64,000 bases of DNA from positions 49,854 to 113,853 of the forward strand of contig NZ_FOGZ01000007.1 of NCBI RefSeq assembly GCF_900111365.1, in the 5' to 3' direction. Position numbers and translations under genes: made by a program. This DNA is from Propionibacterium cyclohexanicum (GTDB lineage: Bacteria > Actinomycetota > Actinomycetes > Propionibacteriales > Propionibacteriaceae). Of this stretch, positions 26,825 to 36,053 are shown in pieces. The notes under the pieces are model-generated. The model was not told the origin of the DNA. It ran no database searches and saw only the letters and a list, made by a program, of their open reading frames with translations. Every line of letters starts with the position of its first letter. Within the stretch, counting starts at the first letter, position 1.

Positions 26825-27335
26825 CGCCATCCTGGCTGGCCAGCAGGGCCCGCAAGCGGTCCTGCAGCACGCGTCGATCCGCCTCGTCGATGCCGGCGAG
26901 CATCCGCGCCTCCGCGCGGGCGAGGCTGCTCAGTGCACCATCGACCCGCTCGCGCCCGGCGGCGGTCAGCTCCACCAGGACGCTGCGCCGGTCGTGCGGA
27001 TCGGGGCGACGACGCACGAACTGGCGTTCGGCCAGCCTGTCGACCCGATTGGTCATCGTCCCGCTCGTCACATGGTTGTCGCGCATGAGCTGTCCGACGC
27101 TCGCCCGATAGGGCAGACCCAGCTTCCGGAGCGCGGAGAGCACGTCGAACTCCCACACGGCCAGGTCGTGCTCCTGGTAGGCCCCGGCGCGCACCCCGGA
27201 CAGGATCTGGGAGAGCCGCCAGACGCGCGACCAGATCTCCAGGCTGGAGACGTCGACATCGGGGCGTTCGCGCGACCAGCTGGCGACCAGGGCATCCACC
27301 TCGTCGCTGTCATATCCGGGATCCTCGCTGGTCAT
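26817..27335 (-). CDS. MarR family transcriptional regulator
   Basis: The 172-residue winged-helix protein has the MarR core: VWEFDVLSALRKLGLPYRASVGQLMRDNHVTSGTMTNRVDRLAERQFVRRRPDPHDRRSVLVELTAAGRERVD, with the DxR wing motif in DPHDRRS. N- and C-terminal helices would form the dimer interface. It is upstream of and overlaps the FhuF-like gene, so it may regulate it; the effector is unknown. Confidence 0.9.
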   Translation of the reverse strand: MTSEDPGYDSDEVDALVASWSRERPDVDVSSLEIWSRVWRLSQILSGVRAGAYQEHDLAVWEFDVLSALRKLGLPYRASVGQLMRDNHVTSGTMTNRVDRLAERQFVRRRPDPHDRRSVLVELTAAGRERVDGALSSLARAEARMLAGIDEADRRVLQDRLRALLASQDGDE

Positions 27336-27410
27336 GATCCCAGTGTTCCAGGCCGGCGCCGCGCCCCACCGCGCGGCGTTCCTCTGCGTGACGACATCGC
27401 TGCGGCTCCC

Positions 27411-28391
27411 TCAGCTCACGAGCTGGGCTCCGGGGACTGGGCCGCTGACGCGGTGCACCTCGAGCACCTGGTCCAATCCGAGCAGCACGGCCTCGACGTT
27501 GCGGGCATCGGCCTGGTTGGCGCACAGGAAGGCGCAGGTGGGGCCCGAACCGGACACGATCGCCGCCAGTGCCCCTGCCTGCGTCCCTATGTCGAGGGTG
27601 CGGCGCAGTGGCGGATACAGCTCGCAGGCTGCCTCCTGGAGGTCGTTGCCGAGGTGGGCGGCCACACTCTCGGCGTCCCCGCCGGACAGCGCATTGAGAA
27701 GCTCGCGAGGGGGTTCCGCGCCGGCCGAGGGCATCGGGCTCACCGCTCCGCGCGCCAGCTGAGCATCGAAGTGGGCGAAGACGCTCGGGGTGGACAGGCC
27801 CTCGGGTGCCACCGCCAGGACCCACTGGTAGCTGCCCCGGGTAAGGGCCGGGACCAGCTGCTCGCCGCGGCCGTGGCCGATCGCCGTGCCCCCCAGCAGC
27901 GCGAAGGGCACATCGGAGCCGAGCCGGCTGGCCAGCTCGTGGAGGTCATCGGGGGTGGTGTCCAGGTCCCACAGCACCGAACAGGCGAGCAGCGAGGCCG
28001 CGGCATCGGCCGAACCACCCGCCATACCGCCCGCCACCGGGATGGCCTTCGTGATGTCGAGGTGCACGCCCAGCTCGGGATCTCCCCGTTCCGCGCGCAA
28101 CAACAACGCTGCCCGCACGGCAAGGTTCGTCGTGTCATCGCTCACCCGGTCGGCCTGGCCCCCGTGCATGAACACGTCGACGAGCCCGCCGGTGCGCCGT
28201 TCCGCGACGACCTCGTCGAACAGCGATACGGCCTGAAAAACCGTACTCACCGGGTGATAGCCATCGTCGTCGCGGGGCGCGAGGCGCAAGCTGAGATTGA
28301 CCTTCGCCGGGACCCTCACCTTGACACGGGTGTCCTCCGCGCTCAGTCCGGGGCCGGTGCTGTCATCCGCCGACGTGCCACTCTCGCTCAC
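27411..28391 (-). CDS. ispE: 4-diphosphocytidyl-2-C-methyl-D-erythritol kinase
   Basis: GHMP kinase of the MEP isoprenoid pathway. The product of about 326 residues has VRVPAKVNLSLRLAPRDDDGYHPVSTVFQAVSL at the N-terminus, the ATP-binding AIPVAGGMAGGSADAAASLLA, and the C-terminal VSGSGPTCAFLC. The GTG at 28391 was chosen; an internal GTG just before VPAKVN would remove about 20 disordered residues. It follows rsmA on the same strand, as in other actinobacteria. Confidence 0.94.
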   Translation of the reverse strand: MSESGTSADDSTGPGLSAEDTRVKVRVPAKVNLSLRLAPRDDDGYHPVSTVFQAVSLFDEVVAERRTGGLVDVFMHGGQADRVSDDTTNLAVRAALLLRAERGDPELGVHLDITKAIPVAGGMAGGSADAAASLLACSVLWDLDTTPDDLHELASRLGSDVPFALLGGTAIGHGRGEQLVPALTRGSYQWVLAVAPEGLSTPSVFAHFDAQLARGAVSPMPSAGAEPPRELLNALSGGDAESVAAHLGNDLQEAACELYPPLRRTLDIGTQAGALAAIVSGSGPTCAFLCANQADARNVEAVLLGLDQVLEVHRVSGPVPGAQLVS

Positions 28392-28467
28392 AGGCCCAAC
28401 GTATCGCGAGTTCTTGCAGCGGGGCGCTCGCGCGGCAAGGCTCGGGCAGCTGCGGATGGGGTGGCTC

Positions 28468-29337
28468 TCATCGGCGCGGCCCCCGGCCGGCCGGCCGCGC
28501 CAGCTGCTCGGCGATGGCCGCGAACTGCGCCACATCGAGCCGTTCGCCGCGCACAGTCGGGTCAAGGCCCGCAGCGGTGATGGCCGCCGAGGCCGCCGCC
28601 GAGCTTCCCGCGAGGCCCGCCAGGGCGGAGCGCAGCATCTTGCGCCGCTGGTTGAACGCCGCATCGATGACCTCGAAGACCTGCTGACGGCTCGCCGTGG
28701 TGCTCGGCGGTTCCCGGCGGGTGAGGCGGACCAGCCCCGACGCCACCTTCGGCACCGGCCAGAACACACTGGAGGGCACGGTGGCGACACGCACGGCATC
28801 GGCGTACCAGGCGAGTTTCGCACTCGGCACGCCGTAGACCTTGCTACCCGGCTCGGCGGCCAGCCGGTCGGCGACCTCCAGCTGCACCATGACCAGCCCC
28901 GCGGTCCAGCTGGGGAACTGGGCCAGGACATGCAGCAGGACGGGCACGGAGACGTTGTAGGGCAGGTTCGCGACGAGCCGGGTGGGAGCCGGGCCGGGCA
29001 GCTCGTCGATGGTCATCGCGTCGGCACCCACCACCCGCAGCCGGCCCGCATGGTCCGGTTGATGGCTCGCTGTGGTGGCGGGCAGCGCACCGGCCAACAG
29101 AGGGTCGATCTCCACCGCGGTGACCTGCGCACCCGTCTCCAGCAGGCCCAGCGTCAGGGAACCGAGCCCCGGGCCGATCTCCAGGACCACGTCGTCGGCG
29201 CCCACCTCGGCCAGCGCCACGATCCGGCGGACCGTGTTGGCGTCGACGACGAAGTTCTGTCCGAGCGTCTTCGTAGGACGCAGTCCCAGCGTCTGGGCAT
29301 AGCGGCGCAGCGTGCTCGGATCGAGCAGTTCAGCCAT
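28468..29337 (-). CDS. rsmA: 16S rRNA (adenine1518/1519-N6)-dimethyltransferase
   Basis: Dimethylates two adenines in helix 45 of 16S rRNA. The 289-residue protein has [25 protein letters not shown] motif [28 protein letters not shown], catalytic motif [13 protein letters not shown], and the C-terminal [17 protein letters not shown]. The ATG at 29337 overlaps the end of tatD by eight bases. Confidence 0.96.
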   Translation of the reverse strand: MAELLDPSTLRRYAQTLGLRPTKTLGQNFVVDANTVRRIVALAEVGADDVVLEIGPGLGSLTLGLLETGAQVTAVEIDPLLAGALPATTASHQPDHAGRLRVVGADAMTIDELPGPAPTRLVANLPYNVSVPVLLHVLAQFPSWTAGLVMVQLEVADRLAAEPGSKVYGVPSAKLAWYADAVRVATVPSSVFWPVPKVASGLVRLTRREPPSTTASRQQVFEVIDAAFNQRRKMLRSALAGLAGSSAAASAAITAAGLDPTVRGERLDVAQFAAIAEQLARPAGRGPRR

Positions 29338-30367
29338 GACGCGGCTCGATCCCGCCCGTGGCAGGCTCATGATCGGGTGACCCGACGGCCGGGCCCCAGT
29401 GCCCGCCATAGGCCTCGTCGGTGTTGTGGTCGATCTGGCGGCACCACTCCTCCAGCTCGCCGCGAGGCACCTGTGGACCGGCGGCGAGGGCGCCGCCGCG
29501 GTGCAGATGGGCGATCCAGCGAAGGGTGTGGGCCACCAGATAGGGCGCGTTGGGCCGGCCCCTCAGCGGCACCGGGGTGAGATAGGGAGCGTCGGTCTCC
29601 ACGAGAATCCGGTCCGCGGGCGTGGCGGCCAGCGCCCGGCGCAGCTCCTCGTTCGGCTTGAAGGTGATCGATCCACCGAAGCTCAGCCAGGCACCGTGGT
29701 CGAGGCAGGCCCGCGCGAACTCGGCATCACCGCTGAAGCAGTGCAGCACCGTTGCGCGGGGCCAGCCCTCGGCATCCAGGACCGCCAAGACGTCCTCGTG
29801 GGCGTCGCGGTCATGGATCACCAGGGTGCGGCCGGTGGCCTTCGCGAGCTCGATGTGCGCGGCGAACGCCCGGCGCTGGATCGCCTGCTGCCGCTCGTCG
29901 CGCGTCCGGAAGTAGTCCAGGCCGGTCTCCCCGACCGCCCGGACGCGCTCATGGCCGGCAAGCTCCGCAATGCGCCCGATGGCTGCATCCAGCGCGGCAT
30001 CGCCCTCTCGCTCGACGAGCCGCGCAGCGTCGTTGGGGTGGACGGCGACGCCTGCCACCACCTGGTCGTGGGTCTGGGCGAAGTCGAGCGCCCACTGGCT
30101 GCTCGCCACATCGCAGCCCACCTGGACGACCCTCGTGACACCCACGCACTCGCTGGCCGCCAGGGTGAACTCGGGATCGAGTCCGGAGATCTCCTGCACA
30201 GCGTCGAGATGGGTGTGGTCGTCGGCGACAGGGCCCGGCAGAGGCTCGGGAAGGCCAGGCAGTCCACGGCGGGCGAGTTCCTCGTCGATGAGGTGCGATG
30301 CCACCGGCCCCTGCTCGCCCAGCACGGTGAGGCCGGGCCCGCTCGATGGCGGCCGCGCGGCGTTCAT
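29330..30367 (-). CDS. tatD: TatD family metal-dependent hydrolase/DNase
   Basis: A TIM-barrel hydrolase: metal motif DDHTHLDA near residue 50, [44 protein letters not shown] and [20 protein letters not shown]. The 345-residue form has about 45 extra N-terminal residues common in actinobacteria. Its ATG (30367) overlaps the rsmI stop as ATGA, and its end overlaps rsmA. Confidence 0.93.
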   Translation of the reverse strand: MNAARPPSSGPGLTVLGEQGPVASHLIDEELARRGLPGLPEPLPGPVADDHTHLDAVQEISGLDPEFTLAASECVGVTRVVQVGCDVASSQWALDFAQTHDQVVAGVAVHPNDAARLVEREGDAALDAAIGRIAELAGHERVRAVGETGLDYFRTRDERQQAIQRRAFAAHIELAKATGRTLVIHDRDAHEDVLAVLDAEGWPRATVLHCFSGDAEFARACLDHGAWLSFGGSITFKPNEELRRALAATPADRILVETDAPYLTPVPLRGRPNAPYLVAHTLRWIAHLHRGGALAAGPQVPRGELEEWCRQIDHNTDEAYGGHWGPAVGSPDHEPATGGIEPRHG

Positions 30368-31215
30368 CGGGCGTCCCGGGCTGCCAGGGCCGCGCGGTAG
30401 AGCTCTTTGCGCCGTACTCCGGTGAGTGCCGCCACCTCGCTGACAACAGAGCTGAGCGGCTCGCCGGCACCGATCCGCTCGGCAACGATCTCGAGCGCGT
30501 CGGCCAGACCCTCGCCCGCCCGCTCTGGGCGTCCCGCGACGACGATCGTCGTCTCGCCTCGGGCATGGCGTTCGGCCCACCGGGTCAGTTCCTCGAGGCT
30601 GGCGCGGATGATGTCCTCCCAGGGTTTGGTGAGCTCGCGGCACAGCACCGCGCGACGCTCGGGTCCCAGAGCCGCGGCGGCGTCGGCGAGGAATTCTGCC
30701 AGGCGATGCGGGGCCTCGAAGAAGACCATCGTGCGTGGCTCCGCCGCCAGCTCGGCGAGGCGGCGTTTGCGGGGGCCTGAGCCCCTGGGCAGGAAGCCCT
30801 CGAAACAGAAACGGTCGCAGGGCAGTCCCGATACGGCCAGGGCCGTGGTGACGGCGCTGGGGCCGGGTACCGAGGTGACCGGCACGCTCGCCTGTATGGC
30901 GGCACCGACGAGCCGGAAGCCCGGATCGCTCACCGAGGGCATGCCGGCATCGGTCGCGACGACGACGGTGGCGCCGGCCAGCAGGTCCTCGAGCAGACCG
31001 GGGGTGCGCTCCGCCTCGTTTCCCTCGAAATAGCTCACGATGCGGGCCTGCGTCTGGGTCTGGGTGCGGGCGAGCAGGGTACGCAACAGGCGGGTGTCCT
31101 CGGCGGCGATCACATCGGCGTCCGCGAGCGTGCGGCACAGCTCCGGCGAAGCCTGGCTGGCCGCACCGATGGGGGTGCCGGCCAATACGAGTCGTCCCAC
31201 AGCACTGGTGTCCAC
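30364..31215 (-). CDS. rsmI: 16S rRNA (cytidine1402-2'-O)-methyltransferase
   Basis: A TP-methylase family enzyme that 2'-O-methylates C1402 of 16S rRNA. Signatures are GRLVLAGTPIGAASQASPEL, AEDTRLLRTLLA, SYFEGNEAERTPGLLEDLLAG, TDAGMPSVSDPGFRLV, VPGPSAVTTALAVSGLPCDRFCFEGFLP and FFEAPHRLAEFLAD. The GTG at 31215 starts nine residues before the conserved core; an ATG at 31248 would add 11. It is divergent from the O-mannosyltransferase, the usual actinobacterial arrangement. Confidence 0.95.
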   Translation of the reverse strand: MDTSAVGRLVLAGTPIGAASQASPELCRTLADADVIAAEDTRLLRTLLARTQTQTQARIVSYFEGNEAERTPGLLEDLLAGATVVVATDAGMPSVSDPGFRLVGAAIQASVPVTSVPGPSAVTTALAVSGLPCDRFCFEGFLPRGSGPRKRRLAELAAEPRTMVFFEAPHRLAEFLADAAAALGPERRAVLCRELTKPWEDIIRASLEELTRWAERHARGETTIVVAGRPERAGEGLADALEIVAERIGAGEPLSSVVSEVAALTGVRRKELYRAALAARDAR

Positions 31216-31272
31216 CCCGCGACGATAGCCGGACGGACCGGTCTTCATGGGCTGGGCCCCTAGGATGACGCC

Positions 31273-32892
31273 GTGAGTCCGCAGCCCGTTGCCATCGATT
31301 CGCCGTCACCGCGCCTACTGCGTGACGTGCTGCCGTCGACCATCGACAAGCTCGACGACGGCGCAGCGCTGCGCCGCGACGAACTGCGGAGCTGGATCGT
31401 CACTGCCGTCCTCGTCGTCATCGGATTCCTCATCCGGTTGGTGAATCTCTCGCGTCCGAACCGGCTGGAATTCGACGAGACCTATTACGCGAAGGACGCC
31501 TGGTCGATTCTCCATTTCGGCTATGAACGCAACTGGCCGTCCAATGCCGATCCGCAGATCGCCGCCGGCACCACCGACATCTGGGAGAAATCGGCCGAGT
31601 TCATCGTGCACCCCCAGGTCGGCAAGTGGCTCATCGCGGTCGGCGAGCACCTGTTCGGGATGAACTCGTTCGGCTGGCGGTTCGCCTCGCTGGTGATCGG
31701 CTCGCTGTTCATCGGCGCCGTGGTCCGAATGGCCCGCCGGCTCTCCCGTTCGACGCTCATCGGCGGGTTGGCAGGCCTGTTCATCGTGGTGGACGGACTG
31801 AGTTTCGTGATGAGCAGGATCGCGCTCCTCGACATCTTCCAGGCCTTCTTCACGGTCGCCGCGGTCGCCGCCTGGCTCGCCGACCGCGACTGGTTTCGGC
31901 ACCGCCTCGCCGATCATCTGCGACAGCACGGGGCGCTCAATCTGGCAGGCAGCTATGGGCCCCTCCTGCTGTGGCGGCCATGGCGCCTGCTGTCAGGCGT
32001 GCTGTTCGGGCTCGCCTGCGGATCGAAGTGGAATGCGGTGTACGTCCTGGCGTGCTTCGCTGTGCTGAGCCTTGTTTTCGACTACCGCGCCCGGCTCACG
32101 GCCGGTGCCCGCCGCAGTGCGTTCCACTCACTGTGGCGCGAGGGTGTTCCGCACGCCGCGACGATGGTCGTGCTGGCGATGGTGGTCTACCTGCTCACCT
32201 GGTCGAGCTGGCTGTTCACGCAGGGAGGTTATGACCGGCAGTGGGGTGCCCAGCACCCCGACGATCCGCTCGTGAAGATCATCGGCGCGCCACTGGCCAG
32301 TCTGTGGCAGTACCACAAGGAGATCTTCGCGTTCCACACCGGAACGTGGATCGCCCACCAGACCCACACCTACCAAGCCCATCCCTTCGGCTGGCCGGTC
32401 ATCGGCCGGGTCATCGGGATCGACGCGGTGAATGACATCCAGCCTGGGGTGGACGGCTGCAAGGCCGTGAACGACACCTGCCTGCGGGTGATCTCCGGGG
32501 TGGGGACACCGTTCCTGTGGTGGTTCGCGGCCCTGGCCGTCATCGCTGGCCTGTTCTTCTGGGTCGGCGGGCGCGACTGGCGCTTCGGGGTGCCCATCAT
32601 CGCCGGCGCCGCCACGTGGATCGGATGGTTTCCCAACGCCGACCGTCCCACCTTTTATTTCTACGCGATCATGATCATCCCGTTCACCGCGACAGTGCTC
32701 GCGATGATCCTCGGCAAGATACTCGGCCCCACAGACGCGCCACCGCAGCGACGGCGAACCGGGACGATCATCGTCACCGCAGTAACGGTCCTCGTCATCG
32801 CGAATTTCATGTTCATCTACCCGATCCTCACCGATCAACTGATGACCCGGAAGGCGTGGCTCTTGCGCATGTGGTTCCGCAGCTGGATCTGA
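31273..32892 (+). CDS. pmt: protein O-mannosyltransferase (GT39)
   Basis: Transfers mannose from polyprenyl-phosphomannose to exported proteins during Sec translocation. The 539-residue membrane protein has the catalytic first-loop Asp-Glu (LEFDETYYAKDAWSIL), HPQVGKWLIAVGEHLFG, a set of about 11 hydrophobic segments, and a Trp-rich C-terminal part (ADRPTFYFYAIMIIPF). The GTG start follows the rsmI divergent region with no distinct ribosome-binding site. Confidence 0.92.
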   Translation: MSPQPVAIDSPSPRLLRDVLPSTIDKLDDGAALRRDELRSWIVTAVLVVIGFLIRLVNLSRPNRLEFDETYYAKDAWSILHFGYERNWPSNADPQIAAGTTDIWEKSAEFIVHPQVGKWLIAVGEHLFGMNSFGWRFASLVIGSLFIGAVVRMARRLSRSTLIGGLAGLFIVVDGLSFVMSRIALLDIFQAFFTVAAVAAWLADRDWFRHRLADHLRQHGALNLAGSYGPLLLWRPWRLLSGVLFGLACGSKWNAVYVLACFAVLSLVFDYRARLTAGARRSAFHSLWREGVPHAATMVVLAMVVYLLTWSSWLFTQGGYDRQWGAQHPDDPLVKIIGAPLASLWQYHKEIFAFHTGTWIAHQTHTYQAHPFGWPVIGRVIGIDAVNDIQPGVDGCKAVNDTCLRVISGVGTPFLWWFAALAVIAGLFFWVGGRDWRFGVPIIAGAATWIGWFPNADRPTFYFYAIMIIPFTATVLAMILGKILGPTDAPPQRRRTGTIIVTAVTVLVIANFMFIYPILTDQLMTRKAWLLRMWFRSWI

Positions 32893-32948
32893 ACCGGCAG
32901 CACTGCGGAATCGGAACTGAGGACTGCCAGCTGGACGGCGGTGGGCCC

Positions 32949-33266
32949 TCAGCGCTGCAGTGCTGCGTCCAGAATGCCGGTGACGGCCAGCAGCCCGGGG
33001 AAGCGCTGTTCGATGTCATCTCGGCGCAATGTGGCGGTCCGGGTGTTTCCGCGGGCTTCGACATGGATCAGGCCGCACTCGCGCAGCACCTTGAAGTGAT
33101 GGGAGACCGTCGATTTCGCGAGAGGTAGTCCTAAGCTCCCGCAACGGCATGGCCCGGACGCCAAGACAGTGAGGATCGTGCGCCGGCTGTGGTCGCTCAG
33201 CGCGTGCAGGACGTCGGACAGATCGAGATCCTCCACGGCTGGCTGCGGCAGTGACTGCGGTGTCAT
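32949..33266 (-). CDS. ArsR-type winged-helix regulator
   Basis: The 105-residue protein has the ArsR fold: LHALSDHSRRTILTVLASGPCRCGSLGLPLAKSTVSHHFKVLRECGLIHVEARGNTRTATLRRDDIEQRFPG. Cys residues in PCRCGS and RECG could be redox- or metal-responsive, but there is no canonical CVC metal motif, and the SHHFKVL style is that of SdpR-like members. It is divergent from an MFS transporter, which it probably represses. Confidence 0.88.
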   Translation of the reverse strand: MTPQSLPQPAVEDLDLSDVLHALSDHSRRTILTVLASGPCRCGSLGLPLAKSTVSHHFKVLRECGLIHVEARGNTRTATLRRDDIEQRFPGLLAVTGILDAALQR

Positions 33267-33303
33267 CGTTTCCTTCCTTCTCGGCGGGCACAGCGGAGAT
33301 CCG

Positions 33304-33361
33304 TTGTGACGTCTCGTCGGTTACCCATACTATGTGAGGTGTACTGTGTTTTACGAACACC
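33304..33361 (+). promoter_or_regulatory. promoter and candidate operator of the MFS gene
   Basis: TTGTGA at 33304-33309 and TACTAT at 33328-33333 are spaced by 18 bases and fit a sigma-70-type promoter. Just downstream, GGTGT at 33338-33342 and ACACC at 33357-33361 form an inverted repeat over the start of transcription, suitable for binding by the divergent ArsR-type protein. The operator is inference. Confidence 0.5.
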
Positions 33362-33408
33362 GAACATCTCCGCTTCGGTGTCCATCTCGTCTTCGGAATG
33401 GACCGTCC

Positions 33409-34623
33409 ATGACATCAAGACCAGACTCTGCCGTCCAGCAGGATGAAACCGCACTCGTTCGGCGACGCCCGGGAGTGGCCATCGCGGTCGGCGGGGTTCT
33501 CGCCTTCCTGGTGGGCAGCGACTCGATGGTGGTCGCACCGATTGCCCCGGCGATGCTCTCCCACTGGGGCACCGGTATCGCGGCCGCGAGCCTGCTGATC
33601 TCCGCGTATGCGCTCGGCTATGCCATGACGAGCCCCGTTTTCGGTGCGATGGCCGACCGGACCGGCCGGCGGCGCGTGGCCGTGAGCGGGATCGTCGTAT
33701 TCGCCGTCGGTACCGCGCTGACCGGCTTTGCTCCCGGTTTCGGGTTCGCCCTGGCGAGCCGCGCGGTCGCCGGGATCGGTGCCGGCTCCATCATGCCCGT
33801 CGTCTTCGGCGAGGTCTCGGCCCGATCCACGCAACAGACCCGTGGGGCGAACATCGGCCTCGTCACATCGCTGATGCCGCTGTCCACGGTGCTCGGCGTC
33901 CCGCTGGGCGCGCTGCTGGCGTCCGCAGTCGGCTGGCAGTGGGTCTTCCACGTGATCGCGATTCCCGCGCTCGTCTGCCTGGTTCCCGCGGCACGGATCT
34001 TCGAGGGGATGCCCCAGCAGCCCTCGGAGCCACGAGCGTCTTCGGCCATCTCGAAACTGCTTGCCACCACGGTGACGAACCCACTGGTGCTTCTCGTGTT
34101 CGCCTGCACCTTCTTGTGGACCGGGGGGCAGGCGGTGTTGTTCACCTCAATCGGCGCTTTCTACCACACCAGGTTCGCTGTCTCGACCGCGGGAATGTCC
34201 GGCATCGTCTTCGCCGTCGGGATTGCCGGGACGCTGGCCTCGGTCTTCGGCAGCCGGTTGCTGGCGCGCTGTGGCGCGCGCACCTATCTGGTCATCTGCG
34301 GCGTCATAGCGATCGCAGGGGTGCTTACGATGGTGCTCGCGCCGGGACTGCAGCTGTCCGTGCTCGGCAACTTCGTGTGGAGTGTCGGCGTCGTGGCGGG
34401 CACCCCGGCGCTCACCACGCTCGCCGCCACCCTCGATCCCCGGGCACAGGGCACCGTGCTGGCGCTCAACGGCTCGGCCCAGTACCTCGCCCAGTTCGCC
34501 GCAGCGTCGGTCGCCGCCCTCGTCGTTGCGCTCACGCACAACTACACCGTGCTCGGTCTCATCGCCGCAGCACTCGCGCTGACCACCGTCTTCACCAGCC
34601 GGCGCCTGAAGGAACGCGCGTAG
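33409..34623 (+). CDS. MFS drug/metabolite efflux transporter
   Basis: The 404-residue protein has 12 hydrophobic segments and the DHA1-type motif A (GAMADRTGRRRVAVSG) between segments 2 and 3, plus motif C-like GVPLGALLASAVGWQWVF. This is the AraJ/Cmr-like drug-proton antiporter style. The ATG at 33409 was chosen because the preceding frame is non-hydrophobic. Controlled by the divergent ArsR gene in all likelihood; substrate unknown. Confidence 0.88.
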   Translation: MTSRPDSAVQQDETALVRRRPGVAIAVGGVLAFLVGSDSMVVAPIAPAMLSHWGTGIAAASLLISAYALGYAMTSPVFGAMADRTGRRRVAVSGIVVFAVGTALTGFAPGFGFALASRAVAGIGAGSIMPVVFGEVSARSTQQTRGANIGLVTSLMPLSTVLGVPLGALLASAVGWQWVFHVIAIPALVCLVPAARIFEGMPQQPSEPRASSAISKLLATTVTNPLVLLVFACTFLWTGGQAVLFTSIGAFYHTRFAVSTAGMSGIVFAVGIAGTLASVFGSRLLARCGARTYLVICGVIAIAGVLTMVLAPGLQLSVLGNFVWSVGVVAGTPALTTLAATLDPRAQGTVLALNGSAQYLAQFAAASVAALVVALTHNYTVLGLIAAALALTTVFTSRRLKERA

Positions 34624-34854
34624 CTCCCGCGGTATCCGGGGCCGGTCCATGTGTCCAGCCGATCGCCGTGGGGAGCGGAACCGGAGTGCCGAGTCATAAC
34701 GGCTGAGGCCTGACAGCCAGCCGCAACCAGAATCGGGCGCCACAGACCGGCCACCCGCAACAGTGACAGAGCCGGCCTCACATGCCCACTTTTGGTTGTG
34801 CGAGGGTCGGCTTCACCACGAAAACCGACCATGTCACGATGACAGAATCCAGAC

Positions 34855-35907
34855 ATGGCGTCCTCCGACTTGGTAGCACTTCTGCTGGCCTTCGCCTTTG
34901 CGGCGGCCAGCACCACCGCCCTGCTGGTCTCGGTGCGCCGGGACCCTCGACGACTGCGGTGCGGGATCCTCCTGCTGATCACGGTGAGCGCGCTCGCCAT
35001 CCTGCTGCACGTGCTCGGGAACCAGCTCAACCCCATCGCGGGCGCCATAGGCACCTTCATCACCGGGCTGGTCGTCCTGGCTGTCACTCTCGCTCTGCTG
35101 GCACTGCCGGTGCTGCTCATCGTCGACGGCATTGTGACTCTCGTCCACGAGGGTCCGCGTTCACGCCCGGGCCTCCTGGCGCTGGGCACCGGCCTGCTCA
35201 TCATGGCCCTGCCGTTCGTCGCCGGGTACCTCATCGAGCTCGGCTCGGCATGGTCGGGGACGGTGGCGGTGCTGCTGCTGTTCCTCGGGCTGTATCTGGG
35301 CGGCTTCCTCGTCGTGCTGGGAGCCCAGTGGGTGGTGCGCCGCGTGTTCGGAGGGCGCCAGAAGGTGCCCGATCCCGATGTGCTGCTGGTGCTCGGCTCG
35401 GGACTCATCGGCGGGAAGGTCCCGCCGCTGCTGGCGACCCGCCTGGATCGGGCGCGGGAGCTGGCAGCCGAGGAGGCCGTCGACGGCCGGGCACCGCTCT
35501 TCCTCGTGTCGGGGGGCCAGGGCGAGGATGAGCCGCGATCCGAGGCTGCCGCGATGGCGGAGTACCTGCGCGATCACGGCGTCGCACCCGAGCGCATCCT
35601 GGTCGAGGACGCCTCCCGCAACACCCGGGAGAACCTCGTCAACTCGACGGCCCTGTTGCGTGAGCGCCGCATCGAGGGGCCGGTACTGGCCGTGACGAGT
35701 TCGTACCATGCGACGCGCACCGATGTCCTCGCGGCGGATCTGGGGCTCGGCAGCATCCATGTCGTGGGTGCCCCCACGGCCTGGTTCTACGCGCCGGGGG
35801 CGTTCATCCGCGAGTACCTCGCGATCCTCACCTACCGCTGGCCGCTCAACATCTGCGTTGCCGTCGCCTCGGTGCTGATCATCGTGATCCTGCGTTTCGC
35901 GACGTGA
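34855..35907 (+). CDS. YdcF/ElyC family (DUF218) membrane protein
   Basis: The 350-residue protein has four or five N-terminal membrane segments (residues 5-160), then a cytoplasmic or extracytoplasmic DUF218 domain: DVLLVLGSGLIGGKVPPLLATRLDRA, FLVSGGQGEDEPRSEAAAMAEYLRDHGVAPERILVEDASRNTRENLVNS and VTSSYHATRTDVLA. One C-terminal hydrophobic segment follows. SanA/ElyC/YdcF relatives act in envelope maintenance; the precise role is unknown. Confidence 0.88.
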   Translation: MASSDLVALLLAFAFAAASTTALLVSVRRDPRRLRCGILLLITVSALAILLHVLGNQLNPIAGAIGTFITGLVVLAVTLALLALPVLLIVDGIVTLVHEGPRSRPGLLALGTGLLIMALPFVAGYLIELGSAWSGTVAVLLLFLGLYLGGFLVVLGAQWVVRRVFGGRQKVPDPDVLLVLGSGLIGGKVPPLLATRLDRARELAAEEAVDGRAPLFLVSGGQGEDEPRSEAAAMAEYLRDHGVAPERILVEDASRNTRENLVNSTALLRERRIEGPVLAVTSSYHATRTDVLAADLGLGSIHVVGAPTAWFYAPGAFIREYLAILTYRWPLNICVAVASVLIIVILRFAT

Positions 35908-36053
35908 GCACCGCTCCAGCCGGTCATGGGGAAACCACACCCATCCTGCCTGCCCGGGAACGCCGGAATCGCCCCATCTCACTCCTCCCGGCGTAACAGG
36001 AGCGACCCATGCGCCCCCTACACTGTCCGTCGGCCACAGCGGAAGGGTGCGTG

